DNA of 64,000 bases, taken from Chelativorans xinjiangensis (lineage in GTDB: Bacteria; Pseudomonadota; Alphaproteobacteria; Rhizobiales; Rhizobiaceae). Every line of letters starts with the position of its first letter. Position 1 is the first letter of the stretch. The stretch lies in assembly GCF_009812055.1 (NCBI RefSeq), contig NZ_WQNH01000020.1, positions 1-64,000 on the forward strand. Direction: 5' to 3'. Below are positions 28,203-37,898 of this stretch, piece by piece. A program made the position numbers and the translations under genes. The notes beneath the pieces are model-generated. The model was not told the origin of the DNA, made no database searches, and saw only the letters and a list, made by a program, of their open reading frames with translations.

Positions 28203-29876
28203 TCACGGTTCTCCGACTGCCTTTCGGGGCTGCAGGTGGGAGCGCCGGATCACCGGCGACACCACCTTTGTCGAAACAGGAAAATCGAGGACGCAGGTTC
28301 GCCTCTCCTCCTCCGAAAGTTCGGCGACAAGGCGCGGCAGATCGCCGAGGTCGGCAATGCGGACACCGCGGAGGCCGAAGCCGCGGGCTACCGCCGCGAA
28401 GTCGGTACGTCCGAACACCGCGCCTGAGTCGGAAAGTCCATCGGCCTGGAGCTTGTGGATCTCGGAGCCGTAAGCGCCGTCATTCATCACGCAGATGACG
28501 ATATTCATGCCATGGCGCCGGATCGTCTCCAGTTCCTGCACATGCATCATCAGGCTGCCGTCGCCGTCGAACAGTACGACTGTGCTGTCAGGCCTTGCCG
28601 CCGCGACCCCCATGGCGAAGGAGATGCCGTTGCCGATCGCACCGAATTCGCGGATCGTGAGAAAGTGCTCGATCGGGCGGGACGGCATGTGCGTGAAATA
28701 GTAGGAACAGTGACCGGAGGAGTTCACCATTTCCCAGTCGCGGGGCAGCGCAGCCTCAAGGGCAGAGACGACGTCCCGGGGGTCGTGCAGGCCCGGCTCC
28801 ACGGGAACCCGTGCGCCGTCGGGGGGCGTATCGCGGATGCGACGGGACAGTGCCTCGCTCCGCCAGCGTGCGGGTCGCGCGGCCACCGCTGAGAGCAGGG
28901 CCTCCATTCCCAAACGCGCATCCGCGCGCAGATGTGCGTGGGCGGCGATCCGGCCCTGGCTGACTCCGCGGGGCTCGATATCGATCTGCAGCACGCGCGC
29001 CTTGTCGAACAGCTTGCCGCCATCCGCGTTGTGATGGGCCAGGATCGTGCCCACAGCGATGATGAGATCGGCCTCGCCGAAGCACTCCCGCGCAACATCC
29101 GTAGAAAAGCCACCCGCGACCCCAAGGCAGAACGGATCGTCGTGGAAGAGTCCGCGCGCCAGGAGCGTCGTGGCGAGCAGCCCATCGCATCTGGCGGCGA
29201 GCGCTCGGCATGCCTCGCCCGCCCCCGCGACATGGGCGCCGCGCCCCGCCATGACGATGATGCGATCTGCGTCGGCTACCATTTCAGCAGCACGCGCGAC
29301 GTCGTGGGGATGCGGCGGGATCGGGTTGAGGCGCGGTATGATCTCGTATGAGGGCGAGGGGAGGTCCGTCGGCCCGTCCCACTCGGCCTCCTGCAGGTCA
29401 AAGGGGACGCCGAGCACCACCGGCCGCTGTTCCTGCCGGCTCTGCAGGAATGCATCGCGCACCTGTACCGGCATGCGCGACCTCAGATGGAGTTGGTGAT
29501 AAGCGGCTCCCGTTGCCTTGACGAAGGGCGCCTGGTCGATCTCTTGGTTGTACCAATTCGCCTTGAGCGGTGCTTCTCCCGCAAAGATGACCAGCGGAAT
29601 GCGTGCCCGCACCGCAGCGGGCAGGGCTGTTGTTATCTGCGTCAGCCCGGGACCGCAGGTGACAGTCGCCACCCCGACGTCCCCCGTGGCGCGTGCAAAG
29701 GCCATGGCCGCGGCCACCGCACAATGCTCATGCCTGACATAGACCATTTTCGTGCCTCGCTCGGCGAGGCGGGTCGCCCAGTGCATATTGGCATCCCCGA
29801 GGAGCGCGAAGCATGTGGATACCTTCTCCCGCAGAAAGGCGTTCACTAGGATGTCATAGGTCTTGCGCACTCTCAT
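28203..29876 (-). CDS. thiamine pyrophosphate-dependent enzyme (acetolactate-synthase-like)
   Basis: 557 aa with the three-domain layout of ThDP decarboxylases and synthases. The activating Glu lies in YVRHEHCAVAAAMAFARATG near residue 50. The central domain starts around 190. The ThDP-Mg motif near residue 440 is GDGSLMMHVQELETIRR followed by MNDGAYG, with N-D where N-N is common. The ATG has GGAG seven bases upstream. It lies downstream of a Bug receptor and MmgE/PrpD gene on the same strand. It probably decarboxylates a 2-oxo acid from that pathway; acetolactate synthesis is unlikely without a small subunit gene. Confidence 0.83.
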   Translation of the reverse strand: MRVRKTYDILVNAFLREKVSTCFALLGDANMHWATRLAERGTKMVYVRHEHCAVAAAMAFARATGDVGVATVTCGPGLTQITTALPAAVRARIPLVIFAGEAPLKANWYNQEIDQAPFVKATGAAYHQLHLRSRMPVQVRDAFLQSRQEQRPVVLGVPFDLQEAEWDGPTDLPSPSYEIIPRLNPIPPHPHDVARAAEMVADADRIIVMAGRGAHVAGAGEACRALAARCDGLLATTLLARGLFHDDPFCLGVAGGFSTDVARECFGEADLIIAVGTILAHHNADGGKLFDKARVLQIDIEPRGVSQGRIAAHAHLRADARLGMEALLSAVAARPARWRSEALSRRIRDTPPDGARVPVEPGLHDPRDVVSALEAALPRDWEMVNSSGHCSYYFTHMPSRPIEHFLTIREFGAIGNGISFAMGVAAARPDSTVVLFDGDGSLMMHVQELETIRRHGMNIVICVMNDGAYGSEIHKLQADGLSDSGAVFGRTDFAAVARGFGLRGVRIADLGDLPRLVAELSEEERRTCVLDFPVSTKVVSPVIRRSHLQPRKAVGEP

Positions 29877-29972
29877 CAGGCACTCCTTTGTCCGACCGAG
29901 AAATCCCGCAAATGCATTGGCCGTATTGGGGCGGACCAGACACATCTGGGCGAACATGCGTGGGGCCGAGAC

Positions 29973-29997
29973 GGCCGCCCGTTCTTGACGAGCGGCC
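29973..29997 (-). terminator. stem-loop after the minus-strand Bug gene
   Basis: Read on the minus strand, GGCCGCTCG, a 7-nt loop and CGGGCGGCC form a 9-bp stem with one G-T pair, 41-65 nt after the receptor stop and before the TPP gene. No strong U-tract, so attenuation or mRNA protection is likely. Confidence 0.5.
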
Positions 29998-30037
29998 GGT
30001 GCCGGGGAAAGGCGAACTGCTTAGCTTCCCGAGGTCC

Positions 30038-31072
30038 TCAGCTTCCCGAGATCAATGTCTTGATCCGATCGACAATGGCCGGTGGTGTACCCATCAGTTC
30101 CTCGGCCATCTCCTGGAGTTCCTCCCCGGTCGTGTATTCAGCCTCGGCCCCGCTGCGCTCCATCTCGGCGATGAAGCCGGGATCCTCGGCGGCCTTGACG
30201 AAAGCCTCGCGCAATGCAGCAAGGCGGTCTTCCGGAATGTCTCCGGGAGCGGAGAAGATGCGGCCGAGGCCCTGGGGGATCAGCATGAAACGGAAGATCC
30301 TCCGCGTTTCATCGTCCTTGATGGCATCGAAGATATTCGGCACCCCGGCGAGGTCGGGGTGGTCCTCCAAGGCGAACTGGAGGACGTAGTGCAGCTTTCC
30401 GTCCTCTTGCCACTGCTTCAGCTGGCCACGCTGGGTCATGCTGTAGGTACCGGCGCGCCCGTCGGCTTCGCCCCGCTCGATCGCCAGGGCCTGTTCCTCG
30501 TTGCCGGAATAGCCCGGGACGAGCTTGAACTTGCCGCCAAGAAGTTCGTTCACCAGCAGCGGGTAAGTGTAGTTGGCGCTGCCTGATCCGGTTGCAGCCA
30601 GGATCATCTCGTGATTTAGGGCCTCTTCGACCGTGGTTGTTCCCGGTTCGTCCGGATATTGAAAGATGACGTAGATTTCCTTGCCGACGCTGCCGATATG
30701 CTTGACCTCACGCGCGTCGAAATCCACTCGTTCATCGCTGAGCAGCGGGTCGGTGAAGTTGTTGCGCTGAAGGGTGGCAATATAGGAACCGTTGCTCGGC
30801 ATCGTGGTCTGAAGCTCTGCCGCAGTGATAAGCCCGCCTGCGCCGGGCTTGTTCTGGACGATGATATCCGGGTTACCCGGGATGTATTTTGATAGGTACG
30901 GCGCCATCGTCCGGGCGAAGAAATCGGTGGAGCCGCCCGCAGCGGTTCCGACCACCATGGTGATGTCGTTCTGGCTGTAGAACTCTTCAACGCTTTGCGC
31001 CTGTGTGCTCGTGGCCCCGGCCATGACGACCGAGGCGACGGCAAGCGCCTTCCAGATTGCATTGATTTTCAT
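30038..31072 (-). CDS. TTT-system substrate-binding protein (Bug/TctC family)
   Basis: 344 aa. A Sec signal (MKINAIWKALAVASVVMAGATSTQA) precedes a Bug receptor domain with the typical TAAGGSTDFFARTMAPYLSKYIPG and NKPGAGG motifs. A strong GAGGGAGGAAAAG ribosome site fixes the start. Bug proteins capture carboxylates for TctAB permeases. The partner here is likely the TctA-TctB fusion at 34539. It lies between an MmgE/PrpD gene and the TPP gene. Confidence 0.88.
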   Translation of the reverse strand: MKINAIWKALAVASVVMAGATSTQAQSVEEFYSQNDITMVVGTAAGGSTDFFARTMAPYLSKYIPGNPDIIVQNKPGAGGLITAAELQTTMPSNGSYIATLQRNNFTDPLLSDERVDFDAREVKHIGSVGKEIYVIFQYPDEPGTTTVEEALNHEMILAATGSGSANYTYPLLVNELLGGKFKLVPGYSGNEEQALAIERGEADGRAGTYSMTQRGQLKQWQEDGKLHYVLQFALEDHPDLAGVPNIFDAIKDDETRRIFRFMLIPQGLGRIFSAPGDIPEDRLAALREAFVKAAEDPGFIAEMERSGAEAEYTTGEELQEMAEELMGTPPAIVDRIKTLISGS

Positions 31073-31190
31073 TTCTTTTCCTCCCTCTGCTGGTCCGCCT
31101 GATCGGGGTCGGACTAACACCTGTCCTGGATTTCGTTCCGGCAGGTGATCGAGCTTCCCTAGAAATCGGACCATTCGAGGATTCAAAGAA

Positions 31191-31219
31191 ATAGATTTTG
31201 GCTCGCCCGATATAGATTT
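31191..31219. promoter_or_regulatory. 21-bp-spaced direct repeat (candidate LysR operator)
   Basis: ATAGATTT occurs at 31191-31198 and again at 31212-31219, exactly two helical turns apart, 119-147 nt upstream of the Bug gene. A near-copy with the same spacing occurs at 39902-39930. The flanking 299-nt gap otherwise holds no gene. Confidence 0.4.
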
Positions 31220-31371
31220 CCTCTAAGGCATGCAGGACGGTCGGCTAGTCCGTCGAGGTCGCGATACCCGCGAGAGCATGGCTTCTGCGGCCCGAAAGCC
31301 GCCTCCGAGAACTTCTTCGGGCGCGGGTTGTCGCAAAAACGGGGTATTGTCCCGGCGCCTGGGAACGCGCT

Positions 31372-32727
31372 CTATGCACGCCACCACAGGCTACGCAGAC
31401 TCTGCACGTTGGCAACAGACTCGATCGACAGCACCATGTCGACAAGTTCGCTAGCGCGCGTTTCGCCGAGCACGAGGCTGAACAGATCGCGCGCCTTCTC
31501 GGCCACTTCCGCCGAGGTCATTGGATTGCCCGGCTGGCCGCGCACATGTTCCGGCGCACGAAAGAAGCGGCGGCCGTCCCGTGTCCGCAGAGTAAAGTGC
31601 GCTTGTTCGCCCCGCTTCGCACCAGGGCGCGGCTCCACCCGAATGCGTTGGGCAACGCGGCGTACCTCGGGATCGGCCATGCGGGCGTGATCGTGCAGGC
31701 TGGCGAAACCGACCGAGCCGTCAACCAGGTAGAGCGCAAGAGCGTGCGGGAGGTTCACGTCGGGCATGTCGCTCTGTGCAACTTGGCTGCGCTGTTCGGG
31801 CAGCGACACGACGATCGATTCGACTTCGGGTTCGGCGAGTTTCAGTTCGCGCACCGCTTCTTCGATACAGTCCAGCGCCGCCTGGAGGGGAGAGCCCACG
31901 CACCACTTCTTGATGGAGGTTCGCATGACTTCGAACCGGCTGCCCAGCCCGTCCATGAGGCGCGCGGGATCCGCCGTCAGCGGGAATGCGGCCAGGAGGC
32001 CGGGCGTACCCTCGATTGCGTCGCTCACGCCGGTAAATCCCGCGGCGGCGAAGCTCGCAGCTTCAACACCCGTACGGGCGGGCATGCCGCCGAAGATGAA
32101 GGCCTTCTGCACGTGATCCGGGTCCCTCAGCCAGCTGCGGTTGCCCGACGCGCTTTGCACTGCGTACGAGAGCGCATACACAACCTGCTCGGGGGACAGG
32201 CGCGCCAACGCACTTGCAGCGGCTGTGGCGCCGAAGGCCCCGCCCCAGGCGTGGGAGCTCATGTGATAGGTGTCGGCGAATCTGCTCCCGCCCAGAGCCA
32301 TCGACATCCGCGTGCCAACGTCATAGCCGAGCACGACTGAGCGGACGAGTGCGGCACCGTCCCGCACCAGCCACTCGGCAGCGGCGAGCGCGGCAGGGAC
32401 GATAGCGCATCCGGGATGGGTCAGCGAGGGTGCGTGGGAATCGTCCGTTTCGTCCGCATGGGCAAGCATCCCGTTCGCCATTGCTGCTTGTGCCGGGCCG
32501 GTCAGAATATCTGTCGCAAGCACCGATGCCTTCTGCGGCCCGCCGGCGCCGCGCGTGAAGGGGATGATCGCCCGGCCCGCGGGCAGCGTTCTGCCCGAGA
32601 CCATGGCCGCCAGCGTGTCGAGCAGATGCAACCGTCCCTGTTCGGCTACCTCGGCGGGTAGCGGCTCGTGTGCGGCTTTCCGAATATATTCGGCAAGTCC
32701 CGCAGAAATGGCTTGGTTGTCGGCCAT
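31372..32727 (-). CDS. MmgE/PrpD family protein
   Basis: 451 aa. The all-alpha PrpD N-domain is recognisable (LHLLDTLAAMVSGRTLPAGRAII, NGMLAHADETDDSHAPSLTHPGCAIVPAALA), followed by the second domain with WCVGSPLQAALDCI. Family members include 2-methylcitrate dehydratase, cis-aconitate decarboxylase and iminodisuccinate epimerase, so the reaction is dehydration, epimerisation or decarboxylation of a di- or tricarboxylate. The ATG follows GGGAGG. It diverges from a second PrpD gene. Confidence 0.87.
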   Translation of the reverse strand: MADNQAISAGLAEYIRKAAHEPLPAEVAEQGRLHLLDTLAAMVSGRTLPAGRAIIPFTRGAGGPQKASVLATDILTGPAQAAMANGMLAHADETDDSHAPSLTHPGCAIVPAALAAAEWLVRDGAALVRSVVLGYDVGTRMSMALGGSRFADTYHMSSHAWGGAFGATAAASALARLSPEQVVYALSYAVQSASGNRSWLRDPDHVQKAFIFGGMPARTGVEAASFAAAGFTGVSDAIEGTPGLLAAFPLTADPARLMDGLGSRFEVMRTSIKKWCVGSPLQAALDCIEEAVRELKLAEPEVESIVVSLPEQRSQVAQSDMPDVNLPHALALYLVDGSVGFASLHDHARMADPEVRRVAQRIRVEPRPGAKRGEQAHFTLRTRDGRRFFRAPEHVRGQPGNPMTSAEVAEKARDLFSLVLGETRASELVDMVLSIESVANVQSLRSLWWRA

Positions 32728-33041
32728 GGCACCTCCCTATCGCTCTTTGCTGATCGCCGGCGCCAAAAATGTAATTGCCCCTACCGGTGCGAGACCTATT
32801 GGATTTGACGGCTGCTCCATTCAATCATTGCCAGAAATCCCAGCCTTTGCCGATCTGGCGAGAGCGCGATCTGCTCTAGACTGTTATCTTCCGTGGGGAA
32901 GATTGCCCTGGGCGCAGTAATGTTTCTTATGGGGCGATATCTTCTTTCAATTGGGCATCTCCGGACGAATATCGAATGCTGGTGTGACTGGGAGGGCCAT
33001 CTGGCGATTGCTGCATGGGACCGCCCGATGGGAGGAAGAAC
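32728..33041. promoter_or_regulatory. divergent promoter region between two MmgE/PrpD genes
   Basis: This 314-nt gap must hold promoters for both directions. It is less GC-rich than its flanks. I see no clear inverted repeat or copy of the ATAGATTT direct repeat found elsewhere in this island, and no small gene. Confidence 0.4.
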
Positions 33042-34487
33042 TTGCTGAATACCTTCGACGAGGGCAACGACTCGGCCACGCCCATTCGCAAGCTTGCGCG
33101 ATGGACCCTCTCCGACGACCCGCTGTGGTCGGACCCGCTCGTTGCCCGTCAGGCACGACTCCTGATCGCCGATTCCATTGCCTGTGCGGTCGCCGCGCTC
33201 GATGTGAGCACGCCGGGCCATGTCGCTGCGATGCTTGAGGAGATGGGAGGCACTCCCCAGTGCACGCTCATCGGTCGGGCGCGGAGATCGTCGATACTGT
33301 CGGCCGTCTTGCTGAATGGCGCACTTGTGCGGTCGCTGGATTACAACGACGTGCAGTTCTTCCTGAAGGAGGGGGAACTCAGCGTTGCCGGTCATTGCAG
33401 CGACAACATCCCGGTCGCGTTGGCGGCTGCAGAGCGGTTCGGCGCGACCGGAGCGGACATGATTGCGTCCCTTGCGATGGGTTATGAGCTTTTCCGCCGG
33501 CTGCGACAGCTGATGCCGTTCCGCTCGGCCTGGGACGGCACCTCGGTCTCGGGTCTTGTCGCCGCGGCGGTCTACGGCCGCCTCGCCGGGCTCGATCCGG
33601 CGCGGCAGGCAAACGCGCTGGCCCTGGGCGCCGCCCGCTGCGCCACGCCCTCCGTGGTTCGCTGGGGCAAGCTGTCGGGAATGAAGAATCTGGCCAATTC
33701 AATGATAGCGCAGAGCGGCGTGCAGGGCGCACTGCTGGCCGAGCGTGGCGTCACGGGTCCGCTGGAAGTTCTCGATCACCGAGGCGGGCTGCATCAGGTG
33801 TTTGAACCTTCGCTGGGTCTCGAGAGGCTATGGGGGCCGATCGAACAGCCGCCCTTCATCATGACGTCGAACATCAAACCCTATGCCTGCATCGGAACTG
33901 CGCAGACCGTCATCAAGGCCGCGCTGGATCTGCACCCTAGGGTCAGTTCCCGCATCGACGCGATCAGCCGGATCGAAGTCATCATGGCCGACCTGCCGAT
34001 GATCCGGAAACAGCAGGGCGAAATCGAGCGCAGGTTCCCGAAGACCCGCGAAGCGGCCGATCACAGCTTCACCTTCTTGCCCGCGGTCGCGATGGTCGAA
34101 GGCGCAATGACCGATCGCCAGTTCCGCGACCGGCGCTGGGAGGCGCCGGATATGAGGCGACTGATCGATCTTACTGAACTGCGAGTCGAACCCGGTCTTG
34201 CCGAACGGGCGCCCGGCAGCATGCCCAGCCGGGTACGCGTCACCTTCGAAGACGGCAGCACAGAACTGCAGGAATGTCTTTATGATCCCGGCCATTCCTT
34301 TCCCGAGCGAGGGCTCAACGAGGCTGTGGTGGTCGAGAAGTTCATGGCTATTGCGATCCGCCGGATGCCCGAGGAAAGGGCCCGCAGCTTCGTCGAAAGC
34401 ATCCTCTGCCTTGAGACCGGGCCGGTTGAGGCGATCATGGCTCCGCTGCGGGAGATGGAAGTTGCGAACGGGGACAAGCCGCGATGA
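33042..34487 (+). CDS. MmgE/PrpD family protein
   Basis: 481 aa from a TTG with GGAGG six bases upstream; an ATG nine codons earlier has no site. PrpD features: ARLLIADSIACAVAALDVSTPGH, a substrate-domain entry VLLNGALVRSLDYNDVQF, and the second domain from about residue 280 (MTSNIKPYACIGTAQTVIKAALDL). It lies at the head of an operon with a TctA-TctB fusion and a LysR regulator. Its divergent twin at 31372 is clearly different in sequence, so the two may act on different substrates or steps. Confidence 0.85.
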   Translation: MLNTFDEGNDSATPIRKLARWTLSDDPLWSDPLVARQARLLIADSIACAVAALDVSTPGHVAAMLEEMGGTPQCTLIGRARRSSILSAVLLNGALVRSLDYNDVQFFLKEGELSVAGHCSDNIPVALAAAERFGATGADMIASLAMGYELFRRLRQLMPFRSAWDGTSVSGLVAAAVYGRLAGLDPARQANALALGAARCATPSVVRWGKLSGMKNLANSMIAQSGVQGALLAERGVTGPLEVLDHRGGLHQVFEPSLGLERLWGPIEQPPFIMTSNIKPYACIGTAQTVIKAALDLHPRVSSRIDAISRIEVIMADLPMIRKQQGEIERRFPKTREAADHSFTFLPAVAMVEGAMTDRQFRDRRWEAPDMRRLIDLTELRVEPGLAERAPGSMPSRVRVTFEDGSTELQECLYDPGHSFPERGLNEAVVVEKFMAIAIRRMPEERARSFVESILCLETGPVEAIMAPLREMEVANGDKPR

Positions 34488-34538
34488 GCCGCGTCAAGAC
34501 GGTGTCTTCCCAGCAGAACAAATGGGGTTCCAACTAGA

Positions 34539-36593
34539 ATGGACGGGCTAGGCGACATCTATGTGCTACAGGCCGCAATGGATGCGTTTCAGACGATCCT
34601 GCAGCCGGAGCGCCTCCTTTACATCTGCATCGGTGTCCTTGTCGGCCTGGCTATCGGGCTGCTTCCTGGCATTGGCGGCCACACCGGGTTCGCCTTGCTT
34701 ATTCCGTTCACCTACACGATGGAGCCGATAGCAGCCTTTGGAATGCTTCTAGGCATGGCCTCGGTCACGGCAACATCGGACACGATTCCGGCGGTGTTGT
34801 TCGGCGTGCCTGGTACGGCATCATCGCAGGCCACAGTTCTGGACGGCCTGCCGATGACTCGAAGAGGCGAGGCGGGGCGAGCGCTGAGCGCGGCTTATGT
34901 CGCTTCGCTCACCGGCGGCCTGTTCGGTGCGCTGATCCTCGGCCTCACGATCCCCATCGTCCGACCATTCGTATTGGCCATCGGCTCGCCGGAGCTGCTT
35001 GCCATGTCTGTCTTCGGTATCGCCATGGTCGCGGCGCTATCGGGAAACACACCATTGCGCGGCATGGTCGCAGCCTGCTTCGGCATCATGGTCGGGATGA
35101 TCGGAACGGAACAGCAAACTGGGACTCTCCGCTGGGCGGGCGAGGTTCTGTACCTGTGGGACGGCGTGCCCTTGCTGCCGATCCTACTGGGGATCTTCGC
35201 GCTGCCGGAACTGGCTGACCTCGCAGTGCGCCGTGGCGCGCTGAGCGACAAAGTCGCCTTCAACCCCCGCGACGGGATGCTTCAGGGTGTCCGAGACTGC
35301 GTCAAGAACTGGTTTCTGATTCTGCGCTGCAGCGGGCTCGGCGCCCTGCTCGGGGCAATTCCGGGGATCAGCGGCTCAGTGACGGACTGGCTGGTATACG
35401 GCCATGCGATCCGTACCGAGAAGGGCGCTTCGGAGACGTTCTCGAAGGGTGATGTCCGCGGAGTGATCGCACCGGAATCCGCCAACAATGCCCGCGACGG
35501 CGGCGCGCTGATCCCGACGCTCGCCTTCGGGGTCCCCGGCAGCGCGAGCATGGCGATTTTGCTGGGCGCCCTCATGGTCCACGGCTTCGTTCCAGGACCG
35601 GACATGCTGACGCGTAATCTCGAGGTCACCTATTCCATGGCCTGGAGCATCGCAGTCGCAAACATAGTGGGCGCTGGCCTGTGCTTCGGGCTGAGCGGGC
35701 AGTTCGCCAAGATCTCGACGCTGCGCTACACCTTGGTGCTGCCGGCGATCATGGCGATCGTCTATGTCGGGGCCTTCCAGGGATCGCGCAACTGGGGCGA
35801 CCTCTACACGCTCTTGATCTTCGGTGTCATCGGCTGGACGATGAAGCGTCTGCGCTGGCCGCGCCCGCCGGTCATCCTCGGCCTGGTCCTCGGCGGTCTC
35901 ATCGAGCGCTACATGAAGATCTCGATCCTGCGCTTCGAATGGGAGTGGCTGCTGCGGCCGCTGGTCATGATCCTGCTCATACTGGCCCTGCTGGCTCTGT
36001 TCAGGCCGATGATCGCCGAAATCCGACGGATCGGCGTAGGCAATCTCGTCCCGCGGGGGCGTCCGTCCTTCCGACTCGAGGACCTGGTCTATGCCTTCTT
36101 CCTCGTCTTGGCCGGTGTGCTCGTATACAAGGCGCTCGACTGGCCTTTCGGGGCGCGGATCGGACCGGTTGTCATCGGCACGGCGATGATGCTTTTTGCC
36201 GCCATCAGCCTGTTCTTCGTGATCTTCGCCCGCAGCGACGCGGCGGTTGAGGCGAGATCAACCCGAAAAAGCGGCATCCACATGGATCTGGCCTCCGAGG
36301 TTGGCGATCTGCCGCCCCGGGCGGTCGCTCTGCGCGGCGCACAGTTCTTCGGCTGGCTTTTGGTTTTCATGGCTTCCATGGCCGTGATTGGCCTGATCCC
36401 CACGACGCCACTCTTTATCGTTGCCTTCATGCGCCTCGAGGGGCGGGAGCGCTGGCCGGTGTGCCTGGGCTATGCGGTCCTCGTCATGGCCTTCGTCTAC
36501 CTGGTCTTCGACAGGATCATCTCTGTACCTTGGCCGAGCACCATTCTGGGCGAGATGTTCCCGGTGCTCGCCAATTGGGTACCGTCATTGTAG
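34539..36593 (+). CDS. TctA-TctB fusion, tripartite tricarboxylate transporter permease
   Basis: 684 aa membrane protein. Residues about 1-500 are TctA, with the family motif LLPGIGGHTGFALLIPFTYTMEPIAAF and its repeat-like GAIPGISGSVTDWLVYG later. Residues about 505-684 (from FRLEDLVYAFFLVLAGVLVYKAL) form a TctB-like domain of four spans. TctA and TctB are usually separate genes, as at 54486 and 61452 in this window. The receptor is probably the Bug protein encoded divergently at 30038. Confidence 0.87.
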   Translation: MDGLGDIYVLQAAMDAFQTILQPERLLYICIGVLVGLAIGLLPGIGGHTGFALLIPFTYTMEPIAAFGMLLGMASVTATSDTIPAVLFGVPGTASSQATVLDGLPMTRRGEAGRALSAAYVASLTGGLFGALILGLTIPIVRPFVLAIGSPELLAMSVFGIAMVAALSGNTPLRGMVAACFGIMVGMIGTEQQTGTLRWAGEVLYLWDGVPLLPILLGIFALPELADLAVRRGALSDKVAFNPRDGMLQGVRDCVKNWFLILRCSGLGALLGAIPGISGSVTDWLVYGHAIRTEKGASETFSKGDVRGVIAPESANNARDGGALIPTLAFGVPGSASMAILLGALMVHGFVPGPDMLTRNLEVTYSMAWSIAVANIVGAGLCFGLSGQFAKISTLRYTLVLPAIMAIVYVGAFQGSRNWGDLYTLLIFGVIGWTMKRLRWPRPPVILGLVLGGLIERYMKISILRFEWEWLLRPLVMILLILALLALFRPMIAEIRRIGVGNLVPRGRPSFRLEDLVYAFFLVLAGVLVYKALDWPFGARIGPVVIGTAMMLFAAISLFFVIFARSDAAVEARSTRKSGIHMDLASEVGDLPPRAVALRGAQFFGWLLVFMASMAVIGLIPTTPLFIVAFMRLEGRERWPVCLGYAVLVMAFVYLVFDRIISVPWPSTILGEMFPVLANWVPSL

Positions 36594-36635
36594 GGTATCG
36601 GGCGGCAGGACGCAGTTTCACCAAGAGACACGAAC

Positions 36636-37889
36636 ATGAACGACCGCCTGGAAATACCCAATATACGCCATCTCCGGATGGTCCAGATGATCGGACAACT
36701 CGGCGGCGTTACCTGTGCATCGCGCACGCTCAATACATCGCAGCCTGCGGTGACCCAGGCGATCTCGAACCTGGAAACCGAGCTGGGCGCGGAGCTTTTC
36801 GAAAGACGGGCCACGGGAACCTACCCGACAAAGGTGGGGCGGCTGTTCCTGCGGCGTATCGACCGGTTCTTCGACATCCTGGAACACACGATGGCGATAA
36901 TTCGCGGCGCCTCGGAACGTCCGGCGCCGCCGGTGGAGCGCCTGATCACCGCGACGCAGGTCAGGGCGCTGATCGTTACCTCGGAACCGTCGACCGTCAA
37001 TGAGGTCGCCTCGCGGCTTGGGGTTTCTGCGTCTACGCTGTATCGCTCGGTCAGGGAGCTGGAACGTCACATCGGCCACCGCCTGTTCATCAGCACGGCG
37101 AACGGTCAGGTCTGCAACAAGACAGGCGAATACCTCGCGCGCCGAATGCGGCGTGCCGTGCGCGAAATAGAGTTCGCGCGCAGCGAGGTTCGGAGCGCCA
37201 CTGGCACCGGCAACGTAAAGATCATGGTCGGCGCCCTGCCTATGGCAGGTTCTTCAGAACTTGCGACCGCTACATGCGCGTTGCTGGCCCGAAGGCCTAA
37301 GGCGCGAGTGCAGATCCTGACAAGGGATTATCACAGCCTGCTGGACGATCTGGAGAATTGCCGGATCGACATGATCTTCGGACTTTTGCGCCGCCCTGAA
37401 TGGGCCACGGATGTCGAGGAGGAAATCTTCTTCCGCGATTCCTACTGCATTGCCGCCCGCCACGGCCATCCCCTGACCTGCGCGCCGGAAATAACGCCGG
37501 AGGTACTGACGCAGTACGACTGGATCGTGCCGGCTGCCGGCACGCCGCGTCGCAAACAGATCGACGGGCTGTTCGAGGATTTTGGCCAGAAGCCGCATTT
37601 CGGGATCGAGACGAGCTCGCTGGCGACCCTGCGCGCCCTGCTGTCCAAAAGCGATATGATTACCGTGATGGCGCGCAGCGAGATGACGCTCGACGTCAAC
37701 GTGGGGATGCTGGCAAGCTTGCCCTGCCGGTATCTCAGTCCGATGCCGCCGAAGGGGCTCACCACCCGGTCGGGCTGGTTGCCGACGGAGGCGCATCTTG
37801 ATTTCATCGACTGTCTACGCACGGCCACCTCGCCCGCCATGCGCGAAAGGGGGCAGCGCCGGCCCGCCGAGCTGGCCATTGCGTCCTGA
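36636..37889 (+). CDS. LysR-family regulator with two tandem HTH domains
   Basis: 417 aa, about 110 longer than a normal LysR protein. The first winged helix is at residues 10-70 (ASRTLNTSQPAVTQAISNLE, then LFERR). A second, different one is at about 105-165 (VNEVASRLGVSASTLYRSVREL, then HRLF). The effector domain starts near 185 (VKIMVGALPMAGSSELAT). It is 42 nt downstream of the fusion permease and likely controls this island. Duplicate DNA-binding domains could recognise the direct repeats at 31191 and 39902. Confidence 0.87.
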   Translation: MNDRLEIPNIRHLRMVQMIGQLGGVTCASRTLNTSQPAVTQAISNLETELGAELFERRATGTYPTKVGRLFLRRIDRFFDILEHTMAIIRGASERPAPPVERLITATQVRALIVTSEPSTVNEVASRLGVSASTLYRSVRELERHIGHRLFISTANGQVCNKTGEYLARRMRRAVREIEFARSEVRSATGTGNVKIMVGALPMAGSSELATATCALLARRPKARVQILTRDYHSLLDDLENCRIDMIFGLLRRPEWATDVEEEIFFRDSYCIAARHGHPLTCAPEITPEVLTQYDWIVPAAGTPRRKQIDGLFEDFGQKPHFGIETSSLATLRALLSKSDMITVMARSEMTLDVNVGMLASLPCRYLSPMPPKGLTTRSGWLPTEAHLDFIDCLRTATSPAMRERGQRRPAELAIAS

Positions 37890-37898
37890 AAAGGCGCA

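Noticed and set aside
28203..29876. TPP enzyme as biosynthetic acetolactate synthase (ilvB)
   Set aside because: No ilvN-type regulatory subunit or ilvC follows, and the gene lies in a carboxylate-catabolic context with a variant ThDP motif.
31372..34487. The two divergent PrpD genes as a methylcitrate-cycle locus
   Set aside because: No methylcitrate synthase (PrpC) or methylisocitrate lyase (PrpB) gene is nearby, and neighbours are TTT transport and TPP enzyme genes.
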